A stretch of 64,000 nt of DNA, taken from Breoghania corrubedonensis (lineage in GTDB: Bacteria; Pseudomonadota; Alphaproteobacteria; Rhizobiales; Stappiaceae). A program made the position numbers and the translations under genes. Every line of letters begins with the position of its first letter. Position 1 is the first letter of the stretch. The stretch covers positions 62,001-126,000 of the forward strand of contig NZ_QAYG01000001.1 of assembly GCF_003053845.1 (NCBI RefSeq), written 5' to 3'. The notes beneath the pieces were generated by a model. The model worked only from the letters and a program-made list of their open reading frames with translations. It made no database searches and was not told where the DNA came from. This document shows, piece after piece, positions 32,893 through 40,945 of the stretch.

Positions 32893-35800
32893 ATGAGACC
32901 AGCAACCATCCCCACGACCCGGGCGCGCTCCACGGCGCTTTACCCGCTCGCTTCATGCGGCGCGAATGCGAGCATACGCGTCGCGGCGACGGCATTGGTC
33001 GGTCTTGCACTTTCCGTCGGCTTCCCGGCCCTTGGAGCACCCGAGGTCGGCGTGACGGCCGCCGTCAACCCGAATGCGCGCGGCACACCGCCGGGTGCTT
33101 CCCCCCGCACGCTGGTTCTGGGCGACACCATCATCCACCGCGAGCGCATCCAGACGCAGGGGGCGGGCCTTGTCCAGGTGCTGCTGGTCGACGGCTCCAC
33201 CTTCACGGTCGGGCCCAACTCCGATCTCGTCATCGACGAATTCGTCTACGACCCGGCCGCCGGCAGCGGAAAACTGGTCGCGAGCTTTTCCAGGGGCGTT
33301 GCCCGCTTCGTCGGCGGACGCCTCTCCAAGAAACCGGGCGGCGTTTCCGTCAAGACCCCGGTCGGCACGATTGGCATTCGCGGCGGCATCGCCAACATCA
33401 ACATGTCGGGTGACACCCCCACCTTCTCGCTGATCTTCGGCGACGAGCTGACCTTTGACGGACCGAACGGCGCGCATGGGCGGATCTTCGCGCGCGGCTA
33501 CACGATGGAGCCGGGCGGGGGCGACGTGCTGGTGCGCCGCACCCGGCCGCAGGATCTTGGCCGCGTGCAGAGCCAGCTCGTCAGCCGTCCGGGCCAGTCC
33601 GGCGGAGCGCACCGCAAGCCCGGCGATGGCGATGTTGCCAAGGGCGTTTCCCGGAACAATTCCGGGCTCGGCTATTCCGCCACCACGCCGCCGCCGAAGC
33701 CGAACGTGGTCCTGGCCTCGCGGGCCAACGATGTCGATACCGGCGGCAACGAGACGAACGAAGCCAACAAGGACACGATCAAGCCGCGCATGCCAACCCC
33801 GCTCGGCCCCGCGCTCTTTCGCGTGCTGAGCGCAGGGACGAGCTATGTGGTGGGCGGCGCAACGACCTCCGGGGCCGGTACGGCCGATCTTCGCGCAAGC
33901 GCCACCACGGTGAGCGATCCGGGACATGACGGCCTTCTGGGGGGCGGCAGCGACACGGACAGGACGCTGACGGTCAACCTGTTCGAGGGGGCGATCTATT
34001 CCGGGCTCGGCACGGGAACGGTCGCGACCGCCGCGATCGAGCTCGATGGTGCGTCCTACACGATCCCCGTGGGCCTTGCCGATATCGGCATGGAGCCCTC
34101 GACGGGGAGCGCCTTCTGGTTCGTCACGGGACGTTCGGTGGAGGTAGACCCCGCCCCCTGGGCAGCCAATAGCGATACCTTTGCGGGAACCCTGCCGTCG
34201 CAGGCGTTCTCGTCCGCAGACGGCATCACCCATGCGGGCTTTCTGTGGAGCGGGCCGCAGCAATTCACATTCGCCGCCCTGTTTCCCGAACAGACCGTGG
34301 GCCGCAGCACCGCAAAGCCGGGATCGGCGACAGGCGGGACCTCGGGCCTGAGCTATCTCGACGGCGGAAACCCGATCTATTTCCTGAGCGGAAAGGAAAC
34401 GGATTTCTCGCAATATTACACTCAGGACGAGGAGGATGCGCATATCCGCACCTACGCGCTTTCCGGCGATCCGCGCGAGATGCTGAACCAGGCGCGTTAC
34501 GGCACCGACCCGTACGAAAGCAATCTCTTCATGGTGTCGAAGACGACCGTCGACGCGCTGGGAGACGACTTCCTGCGGAAGGTGCATACAAGCGGTCTGA
34601 TCGTGGTGGAGCCGGACGACATCGCCACCAATAACCCGAAATTCCTGGATGTCTCTTTCCTGATCGATGGAACCGGCGTGACGCAGCAGGCCGCCGCGTC
34701 GGTCATCGCCGGCGACATCGCGCAGGAAGACGGCGAAGGCGCATGGAGGCTCACCGGCACGCGGCGCGGCAGCGTGCGGGCGGCGGAAACGGCGGCGACC
34801 GCTTCCGCCGGCAGCTTCTCGTCGCTCGCCAACGGCGCGGGCGCGCATATCTTCGGGACGGATGCCGACAATATCGTCCTCGGCTACGACGCCGCCAGTA
34901 ACGGCGCCTTCGGCGACAGCTCGGCCGATCCCGCAGCCTCTCTCAACGAAGCTTTCGGGACCATCCACGTGGCGAGCCTGAAGACGAAGGCGCTCAAGTC
35001 CGACTACGACGCCTATCGCGGCACGGGCACGCTGCTGGGCTATGGCGCCGGCGTACTGGAGAGCAGCGTGACGACGGACGCCACAGCCTTCACCGGAATC
35101 GATCCGCTTGATCTCGTCGTCCAGTTCGATGCGACGAACAACACCGTCGGCGCAGAGATTGGTATCCTGGATGCCGGTCTCGCGACCCAGTTTGTCAACA
35201 CCGCCGGAGGCGGCAGTCCGGAATTCACCGGCATCGGGTCATTCGAATTCGCCTTCGGCCAAGGTGTTCAGTATGAAATCGCGGAGGACACCAATACGCT
35301 GAACGGCGGCAACGCCTATATCGACAACGATACCTATGCGGCGGTCGAAAACCCCAATACATCTCGCAACCGACTGAACTACTGGGACACTGATAACTAT
35401 CTGAACGACACGTCGTATACGCAATCGACCGATTCCGCGTCGCAGAATTACTTCTTTTCCGCGAATGCGGTGTCCGGCGCCGACGCAGCGCTCTTTCACA
35501 GCGCCGACAATCCGGGCGCACCGCAAAAGTGCGCCTGCGCCTTCATGCACTGGGGCTACTGGGGCGCGCGGCTGGAAAGCGGCGCGACGGGGGACGATCC
35601 GATCGACTTCGGCAGCGACGACAAGCGCCGCGACTACTTCCACCTTGCGACGTGGGTTGCCGGCGACCTGCCGAGCGCGGCCTCCATCAGGGATCTGGGC
35701 GACACCTCCGCGACCTATACCGGTCATGCCGTGGGCAACGTCGTCAACACCGCCGGCGGTATCACGTCGAAGTACCTGGCATCCGGCTCGCTGGAGGTGA

Positions 35801-36075
35801 ACTGGAACTTCGCGGCGCGCAACGGAGCCCTTTCCATCAATGACTTCGATGGAGGCCGGTTCTCCGCAACCACCGCGATCGCGGACACCGTGCTCGACGA
35901 CACGGCGATCAACCGCTTCCAGGGAACGAACACCGCCGGGGGCGCGACATTCACCGCGCACGGCTCCTTCGCCGCAGGCCCGAGCGACGTGGCGGCCGGG
36001 GTGCTGGGGGCCTTCTCCTACACCGAGACGAGCGGGGACTACCAGGCGGCCGGTACATTCATGGGCCAGCGCTGA
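32893..36075 (+). CDS. FecR-domain large exported protein, possible Slam client
   Basis: The protein has about 1060 aa. A long N-terminal region ends in a hydrophobic signal-like core (ATALVGLALSVGFPALGA). The FecR domain covers about 76-170 (RIQTQGAGLVQVLLVDGSTF; VSVKTPVGTIGIRGG). A Gly/Thr/Asn-rich body follows, and the last 100 residues (ALSINDFDGGRFSATT ... AGVLGAFSYTETSGDYQAAG ... GTFMGQR) resemble TbpB-like barrels seen at the C-terminus of Slam clients. A GTG three bases earlier is an alternative start. No membrane anchor is seen at the end. Probably a surface or secreted protein whose ligand is unknown. Confidence 0.65.
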   Translation: MRPATIPTTRARSTALYPLASCGANASIRVAATALVGLALSVGFPALGAPEVGVTAAVNPNARGTPPGASPRTLVLGDTIIHRERIQTQGAGLVQVLLVDGSTFTVGPNSDLVIDEFVYDPAAGSGKLVASFSRGVARFVGGRLSKKPGGVSVKTPVGTIGIRGGIANINMSGDTPTFSLIFGDELTFDGPNGAHGRIFARGYTMEPGGGDVLVRRTRPQDLGRVQSQLVSRPGQSGGAHRKPGDGDVAKGVSRNNSGLGYSATTPPPKPNVVLASRANDVDTGGNETNEANKDTIKPRMPTPLGPALFRVLSAGTSYVVGGATTSGAGTADLRASATTVSDPGHDGLLGGGSDTDRTLTVNLFEGAIYSGLGTGTVATAAIELDGASYTIPVGLADIGMEPSTGSAFWFVTGRSVEVDPAPWAANSDTFAGTLPSQAFSSADGITHAGFLWSGPQQFTFAALFPEQTVGRSTAKPGSATGGTSGLSYLDGGNPIYFLSGKETDFSQYYTQDEEDAHIRTYALSGDPREMLNQARYGTDPYESNLFMVSKTTVDALGDDFLRKVHTSGLIVVEPDDIATNNPKFLDVSFLIDGTGVTQQAAASVIAGDIAQEDGEGAWRLTGTRRGSVRAAETAATASAGSFSSLANGAGAHIFGTDADNIVLGYDAASNGAFGDSSADPAASLNEAFGTIHVASLKTKALKSDYDAYRGTGTLLGYGAGVLESSVTTDATAFTGIDPLDLVVQFDATNNTVGAEIGILDAGLATQFVNTAGGGSPEFTGIGSFEFAFGQGVQYEIAEDTNTLNGGNAYIDNDTYAAVENPNTSRNRLNYWDTDNYLNDTSYTQSTDSASQNYFFSANAVSGADAALFHSADNPGAPQKCACAFMHWGYWGARLESGATGDDPIDFGSDDKRRDYFHLATWVAGDLPSAASIRDLGDTSATYTGHAVGNVVNTAGGITSKYLASGSLEVNWNFAARNGALSINDFDGGRFSATTAIADTVLDDTAINRFQGTNTAGGATFTAHGSFAAGPSDVAAGVLGAFSYTETSGDYQAAGTFMGQR

Positions 36076-36352
36076 CCAGCACCGCGTGAGGCCGGACCGA
36101 ATCGGCGCTTTTGCGGACTCGCGGCCCCCTTTCCACAGCCTGCCAACAGGCAAGAGAGGCGGCACAAACCTTTCATGTGACATGGAAAATGGCTGTGGCC
36201 GGGAAATGGAGCGCGCCGGGATGGCAGGTTTTCGCGGGGCGGCGACGCGAAGGCTTGGAAAATCGCAAGAGCCGGCTGGACAGGCGCGAACGGGTTCTCT
36301 ATAAAACGCCCACTTTCAGGGCTCCGCCGATTGGCGATCCGGCCCGGGAGAG

Positions 36353-36428
36353 GCCCAGGTAGCTCAGTTGGTAGAGCAGCGGATTGAAAATCCGCGTGTC
36401 GGTGGTTCGATTCCGCCCCTGGGCACCA
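36353..36428 (+). tRNA. tRNA-Phe(GAA)
   Basis: The 76-nt cloverleaf has acceptor GCCCAGG/CCTGGGC, anticodon stem GCGGA/TCCGC with loop TTGAAAA (anticodon GAA, Phe), T loop TTCGATT and encoded CCA. Confidence 0.96.
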
Positions 36429-36544
36429 TACATCCCCTTGATAAGTCTAGTTTTCTCGTCTTGCATCATTGCGCAAGCCCCCGGGTTTGACAGCTCTTTC
36501 CCGTCCGGTTTGACGACCTTCATTCTGCGGCTGTTCACTTCGGT

Positions 36545-36680
36545 GGTTCATCCCCGCGCATGCGGGGAACACTCTTCCCAGAGAGAATTGGATTCATTGC
36601 ATATTTTCAAAGACCGGGCGCGTACCGCCAATTCAGGAGCAAGATGCCTCACCCCAATACGGGCGAACTGCGATGGGCTT
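36545..36680 (+). repeat. Dispersed repeat unit A1 with solitary type I-E CRISPR-like repeat
   Basis: The first 28 bp (36545-36572) match the type I-E CRISPR repeat pattern: GGTTCATCCCCGC at the start, a palindromic CCCCGC/GCGGGG core, and GGGGAACAC at the end. The next 100 bp (with GGATTCATTGCATATTTTC) align with 38932-39040. No second repeat follows at the 61-bp spacing expected of an array. Confidence 0.65.
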
Positions 36681-36810
36681 CAAGATGCCAGATGTCTCCG
36701 ACATCCGCCGCTCCACTTCACATGACGCATTATCGTAACCTGCAGCCGGGCATGCCGTCCACGCGATCCCTGTTAGAGAATGCCGGTCCCCGGACATCGA
36801 TTCCAGGACT

Positions 36811-36925
36811 GGCACCATTTGCCTTTCCCAGACAGTCCAGCAAAGTCCGACAGAGCCCGAAAAGCCTCTGATTTCACTCGATTTTCCCGGATCTTGCGTC
36901 CGAAGGCGTGCGGTTCCGTCCACTG
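36811..36925 (+). repeat. Dispersed repeat unit B1
   Basis: The stretch beginning GGCACCATTTGCC and ending near GTGCGGTTCC aligns, with scattered differences, to 38786-38900, where unit A follows directly. Confidence 0.6.
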
Positions 36926-37118
36926 TCATCCGGAAATTTTGCTGGTATCGAGCCTCAGGCACCAACGCCGATACCAACAAATGCCCTCGACAACACGCAA
37001 ATCCGCCAAATCAAGGCCCACCCCCAAGCCGCAAAAACGGAGCGACGGCGGCGGCCTTTTTTCTCCTCGTCCAACCGACCGGCTCCCGCCTCTGGCGCCT
37101 CTCCTCATTGGGGAGCCG

Positions 37119-37151
37119 GGTCGCGGCCGCCCTCCCGGTGCGGCCGCGACC
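37119..37151. terminator. Strong stem-loop at the 3' end of the NSS transporter gene
   Basis: Perfect 12-bp arms GGTCGCGGCCGC/GCGGCCGCGACC with a 9-nt loop lie 4 bp beyond the stop of the minus-strand transporter gene. No T-run follows. Confidence 0.55.
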
Positions 37152-37154
37152 TCC

Positions 37155-38486
37155 TTACATCAGGCCATTGATGAGGATCGCCAGGATCGCCAGCGGGGCA
37201 ACGAAGCGCAGGATGAAGATCCACAGCGTCAAGAGGATGCCGGGATGCTCGCCATCCATCGTCACCTCGTCGGCGGCCCGCGGCCCCATCACCCAGCCGA
37301 CGAAGATCGCCAGCATCAGGCCGGAGATCGGCAGCATGATGTTGGAGGTCAGGAAATCGAGCAGATCGAGGAAGCTCATGCCGAACAGCTTGAAGTCGGC
37401 CCAGACGCCTTGCGACAGCGAGGACGGGATGCCAAGCAGGAAGGTGACGGAACCGATGGCGATGGTCGTGGGCGCGCGCGCGAAACCGCGGTCGCGGAAC
37501 AAGGCCACGAGCGGCTCGAGCAGCGAGACCGACGAGGTCAGCGCCGCGATCAGCAGCAGAACGAAAAAGGCAGGTCCGAAGATCGCGCCGCCAGGCATTG
37601 CCTGGAACACCGTCGGCAAGGTGATGAAGGTCAGTGCGGGGCCGGCCTTCGGGTCGAGGCCGAAGGCAAAGACCGCCGGCAGGATGGCGAGACCGGCCAG
37701 CACCGCAACCAGCGTGTCGAGGGAGACGATGTACCAGGCCGAGCGGCCGATGCGGGTCTCACGGTCGATATACGAGCCGTAAGTCAGCATCGCCGACATG
37801 CCGATGGAGAGCGAGAAGAAGGCCTGACCAAGGGCTGCCATGAAGACGCTGCCGTTGATCTTGGAAAAATCCGGCGACAGGAAGAAGTCCACGCCGGCTT
37901 GTGCGCCCGGCAGGGTGAGCGAACGCGCGACAAGGGCGAGCAGGATCACGAACAGAAGCGGCATCAGGATCTTGCTGACCCGCTCGATGCCGGAGGCGAC
38001 GCCCTTCAGCACCACAAACACGGTAAGCGCGACAAACACCGCCTGATAGATCAACGGCTGCCAGGGGTCGGAGATGAAGTCGGCGAAGGAGTTTCCGATC
38101 CCGCCAATGTCAAGCCCGGTGAAGGCTCCGTCGGCGGACTTGATCACATATGCGATCGTCCAGCCGGCAATGACGGAATAGAAGGACAGGATCAGGAAGG
38201 CGACCGAAAGGCCGATTGCGCCGACCACGGTCCACCCCCGGTGGCCGAGCACCTGGAAGGCCGACAGAGCATCGCTCTGGCTGGCACGGCCGACGGCGAC
38301 CTCAGCCAGCAGCAGGGACAGGCCGAGGGTGAAGACGATCGCCAGATAGAGCAGGAGGAAAGCGGCTCCGCCGTTCTCGCCGGTGATGTAGGGAAACTTC
38401 CAGATATTGCCGAGGCCGACGGCGGAGCCGGCAGCGGCGACGATAAATCCGATGCGGGAATGCCACTTTTCTCGCGGAGCGTTCAT
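37155..38486 (-). CDS. Neurotransmitter:sodium symporter (NSS/SNF) family transporter
   Basis: The 443-aa, roughly 11-12 TM protein has the NSS opening WHSRIGFIVAAAGSAVGLGNIWKFPYITGENGGAAF and the TM3-6 signature (SFYSVIAGWTIAYVIKS; FFSLSIGMSAMLTYGSYID). It resembles bacterial LeuT relatives that take up amino acids with Na+. TM10-11 (LMLAIFVGWVMGPRA) are intact. Single gene with its own hairpin; substrate not readable from sequence, possibly a neutral or aromatic amino acid. Confidence 0.92.
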   Translation of the reverse strand: MNAPREKWHSRIGFIVAAAGSAVGLGNIWKFPYITGENGGAAFLLLYLAIVFTLGLSLLLAEVAVGRASQSDALSAFQVLGHRGWTVVGAIGLSVAFLILSFYSVIAGWTIAYVIKSADGAFTGLDIGGIGNSFADFISDPWQPLIYQAVFVALTVFVVLKGVASGIERVSKILMPLLFVILLALVARSLTLPGAQAGVDFFLSPDFSKINGSVFMAALGQAFFSLSIGMSAMLTYGSYIDRETRIGRSAWYIVSLDTLVAVLAGLAILPAVFAFGLDPKAGPALTFITLPTVFQAMPGGAIFGPAFFVLLLIAALTSSVSLLEPLVALFRDRGFARAPTTIAIGSVTFLLGIPSSLSQGVWADFKLFGMSFLDLLDFLTSNIMLPISGLMLAIFVGWVMGPRAADEVTMDGEHPGILLTLWIFILRFVAPLAILAILINGLM

Positions 38487-39296
38487 GAATCGATCCTGTG
38501 GGCTTTTGGCGTGCCGAACGGCCCTGTTGGAGCCGAAACGGATGTAGTGGTGTGAATTGGCGCCGGCACAGGGAAAAGATCATCACGTAACCGGCTCGCG
38601 CTGGCGGACTAGAAACCCGGTCCGGGACCGAAAGTCGATGACCGAAAGCGAAAAAAATCGCCAATCTGCAATTTTAAGAGGCTTTTTTGTAAGATTGCGA
38701 CGATTGGAAGCGGCCGTGCCGCAACTTTCCAACAGCCCCCCCGTCTGTTTGAGCTGTGCGAGAGGTCGGGTGCGGAAGGGAACCCGGCACCATTTGCCCT
38801 TCCCAAACTGTCCGGCGAAGTCCGGCAGAGCCCTAAAAGTACATGATTTTGCTTGGGTTTCCGGATTTGGCGCCCGAAGGGGTGCGGTTCCTTCCGCCAG
38901 AACGGTTCATCCCTGCGCGTGCGGGGAACATTCTTCTCGCAAGAGACCTGGATTCATTGCATATTTTCGAGAACGGGGCGGGCTCCGCCGATTCTGGCGC
39001 ATGACGCCTCGCCCCAATTCGGGCAGACCGAGGGGACTGTAGAATGCCTCAACGCACCTGATGTCACCGGCGTGGACCGATGCTGCATACCGGTCGCCGT
39101 GCCGGCGCCAGACAACGGTTGACCCGATAGCCCCCTTTCGCCTATGAGCTGCGGCCTAGGTTCCGGCACCTGCCGCCTGCGGACGCAAGTCACGGTGAAG
39201 CCCGGATCTGCCAGGACGACCTCACCCTCGAAGCATTTCGCGCGGTGGCAACGCAGGCTCCATCCATCTCGAAATGCCTCGCAAGAGGAGTGAGCG
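38487..39296. other. Long intergenic region with second copy of dispersed repeat
   Basis: About 810 bp between the divergent transporter and MATE genes. It holds the B2/A2 repeat (38786-39040) and no supported gene. Confidence 0.6.
38786..39040 (+). repeat. Dispersed repeat unit B2+A2 with CRISPR-like repeat at 38904-38931
   Basis: The order is B then A, contiguous. The 28-bp CRISPR-like core differs from the 36545-36572 copy at three positions, and its palindromic arms have one mismatch. The flanking A sequence is about three-quarters identical by eye to the first copy. Both copies are far from any cas gene in this window. Confidence 0.65.
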
Positions 39297-40688
39297 ATGT
39301 CTATGGGGCATGCTGCACAACACGCTAATCCTTTTCTGACCGCCCCTGTCGGGCGGCTGTTTCTTTCCAACGCCGTTCCCATGGCCGTGGTCATGTCGAT
39401 GGGCGGCATTCTTGCTGTCGTCGATGGTATTTTCGTCGGCCACTTCATCGGCTCCGACGCACTCGCGGCCGTAAGTCTGGCCTTTCCGGTGGTCATGGTG
39501 CTTTCGGCGCTGACGACGCTTGCCGGCGGCGGCATGTCGAGCCTGATGGCGCGGCATCTGGGGGCCGGAGAGCGCGCGGCCGCCGGACGCGTCTTTGCCG
39601 GGGCGCATGGGCTCGTGCTGGCGATCTCCGTCGCTCTCGCCGTGCTGTGGGCGGTGGTCGGTACCGCGCTCGTCCAGTCCATGGCCGCCGGCAACGCGGA
39701 CGTCGCCGACCAGGCGCAGGACTACCTGCGGATCATGATCCTTGGCGCGCCGGCGCAACTGGTGCTCGGCCTGCATGCCGACGCCCTGCGCAACGAGGGA
39801 CGGGCCGGTCTGGTTGCCGTGCTCTCCGTTCTGGTCAATCTGTTCAACATCGGCGCGAACTGGCTGGCAATCGTTGTGCTTGGTCTGGGAATTTCCGGCT
39901 CCGCTCTCGGCGCGGTCGCGGCGCAAGCGCTTGGACTGGCGCTGGTTCTTGGCGTGAGGGGACGCAGCAGGAAGCTCCTGCCGCTGTCCGTCTTGCGCAA
40001 GCACAGCTGGCTTGAGGCGTGGTCGCGGATCGTTCGCCTTGGCCTGCCGCTGTGCCTCAGTTTCATCGGCATCGCCGTGGTCGCCAGCGCCGTCATGCTG
40101 TCGCTGCGGCTTCGGGCCGGGGCGGAATATGCCGCCCTGATCGCTGCCTATGGCGTGGTGACCCGGCTTCTGGGCTTTGCCTTCCTGCCGCAAATGGCAA
40201 TCGCGCTGGCAACGCAGAGCATTGCCGGCAACAATGCCGGCGCGGGGCGCAACGACAGGGCGCAGGCCGGGTTGCGGCTGGCAATCGGGGCCGCTTTCCT
40301 GTGGTGCCTTACGGTGGTTGTGGTGGGCGTGTTTGCGGGAAGCACCCTCGGCGGCTGGTTCAGCAACGACCCCGCGGTGATCTATGCCGTGGCGAAGATA
40401 CTGCGGCCGATGATGCTTCTCTACGCATCGTCCGGCCCTGTCCTTGTGCTGGCGCTGTATTTCCAGGCTCTCGGTCAGCCGGGGCGAACGGCGGCGCTGA
40501 CTCTGGTGAAACCGTGGCTGCTGACGCCCTTGATCATATTGACGCTTTCCGCCGTTTTCGGGGTGCGGGGCATCTGGTTCGCCTTCCCGATGGCGGACGC
40601 GATCATTCTGACACTCGCCGTGATGATCGGACGCAACGCGCTGCGTATCGATGGCGCGCGGACCTTCGAAGCGGAGAAATCCGCATGA
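39297..40688 (+). CDS. MATE-family efflux transporter
   Basis: The 463-aa, 12-TM protein carries the MATE pattern: two related halves each of six helices, PMAVVMSMGGILAVVDGIFVG at the start, ADALRNEGRAGLVAVLSVLV in the first half, FLPQMAIALATQSIAGNNAGAG in the second. It probably exports cationic drugs or organic compounds in exchange for H+ or Na+. AGGAG lies 7-11 nt upstream of the ATG. It overlaps a short downstream frame by ATGA. Confidence 0.93.
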   Translation: MSMGHAAQHANPFLTAPVGRLFLSNAVPMAVVMSMGGILAVVDGIFVGHFIGSDALAAVSLAFPVVMVLSALTTLAGGGMSSLMARHLGAGERAAAGRVFAGAHGLVLAISVALAVLWAVVGTALVQSMAAGNADVADQAQDYLRIMILGAPAQLVLGLHADALRNEGRAGLVAVLSVLVNLFNIGANWLAIVVLGLGISGSALGAVAAQALGLALVLGVRGRSRKLLPLSVLRKHSWLEAWSRIVRLGLPLCLSFIGIAVVASAVMLSLRLRAGAEYAALIAAYGVVTRLLGFAFLPQMAIALATQSIAGNNAGAGRNDRAQAGLRLAIGAAFLWCLTVVVVGVFAGSTLGGWFSNDPAVIYAVAKILRPMMLLYASSGPVLVLALYFQALGQPGRTAALTLVKPWLLTPLIILTLSAVFGVRGIWFAFPMADAIILTLAVMIGRNALRIDGARTFEAEKSA

Positions 40689-40819
40689 CCATTGATGATG
40701 TGAAGGCTCAGGCCAAAGCGTTGCGCGCGACGCTTCAGGCGCAGGAAACAGCGATCCGCCGTTCGCCCGTTTGTTCCTTCAAACGGTTGGGCAATGCCTG
40801 GGGCACGCGGCGGCCTTGA
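40685..40819 (+). pseudogene. Short remnant, glyoxalase-superfamily-like N-terminus
   Basis: The frame encodes 44 aa (MTIDDVKAQAKALRATLQAQ ... RRP). Its first 20 residues resemble the start of glyoxalase-superfamily proteins that begin with a KAQAKRLR-type helix. The rest shows no family continuation, so this is probably a truncated fragment. It is overlapped by the MATE stop codon (ATGA) and may be translated by coupling. Confidence 0.4.
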
Positions 40820-40945
40820 GACGCGTGCGCCTGAAGGGCCTTTCGTGATATTGCGGTGATGTCGCACAGGCCGTGCGCTTCCTCAAAGCCGACGCGGCGT
40901 TTCGCGGCTATCGTGCCGCAGCCGTTTCCCTCTCAATGAGCCGAA

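Larger units (their letters stand above)
36429..37118. other. Long intergenic region with dispersed repeat, no gene
   Basis: About 690 bp after tRNA-Phe hold no supported gene. They contain the A and B units of a dispersed repeat (36545-36680 and 36811-36925) that recur at 38786-39040. Confidence 0.6.

Noticed and set aside
32953-34968. 671-aa minus-strand frame opposite the FecR-domain gene
   Set aside because: GC-driven antisense frame with atypical composition; the plus-strand protein has a signal peptide and clear domain.
36545-38931. CRISPR array
   Set aside because: Only one repeat-like unit occurs at each site; no second repeat at spacer distance, and no cas genes in the window. Described as a dispersed repeat instead.
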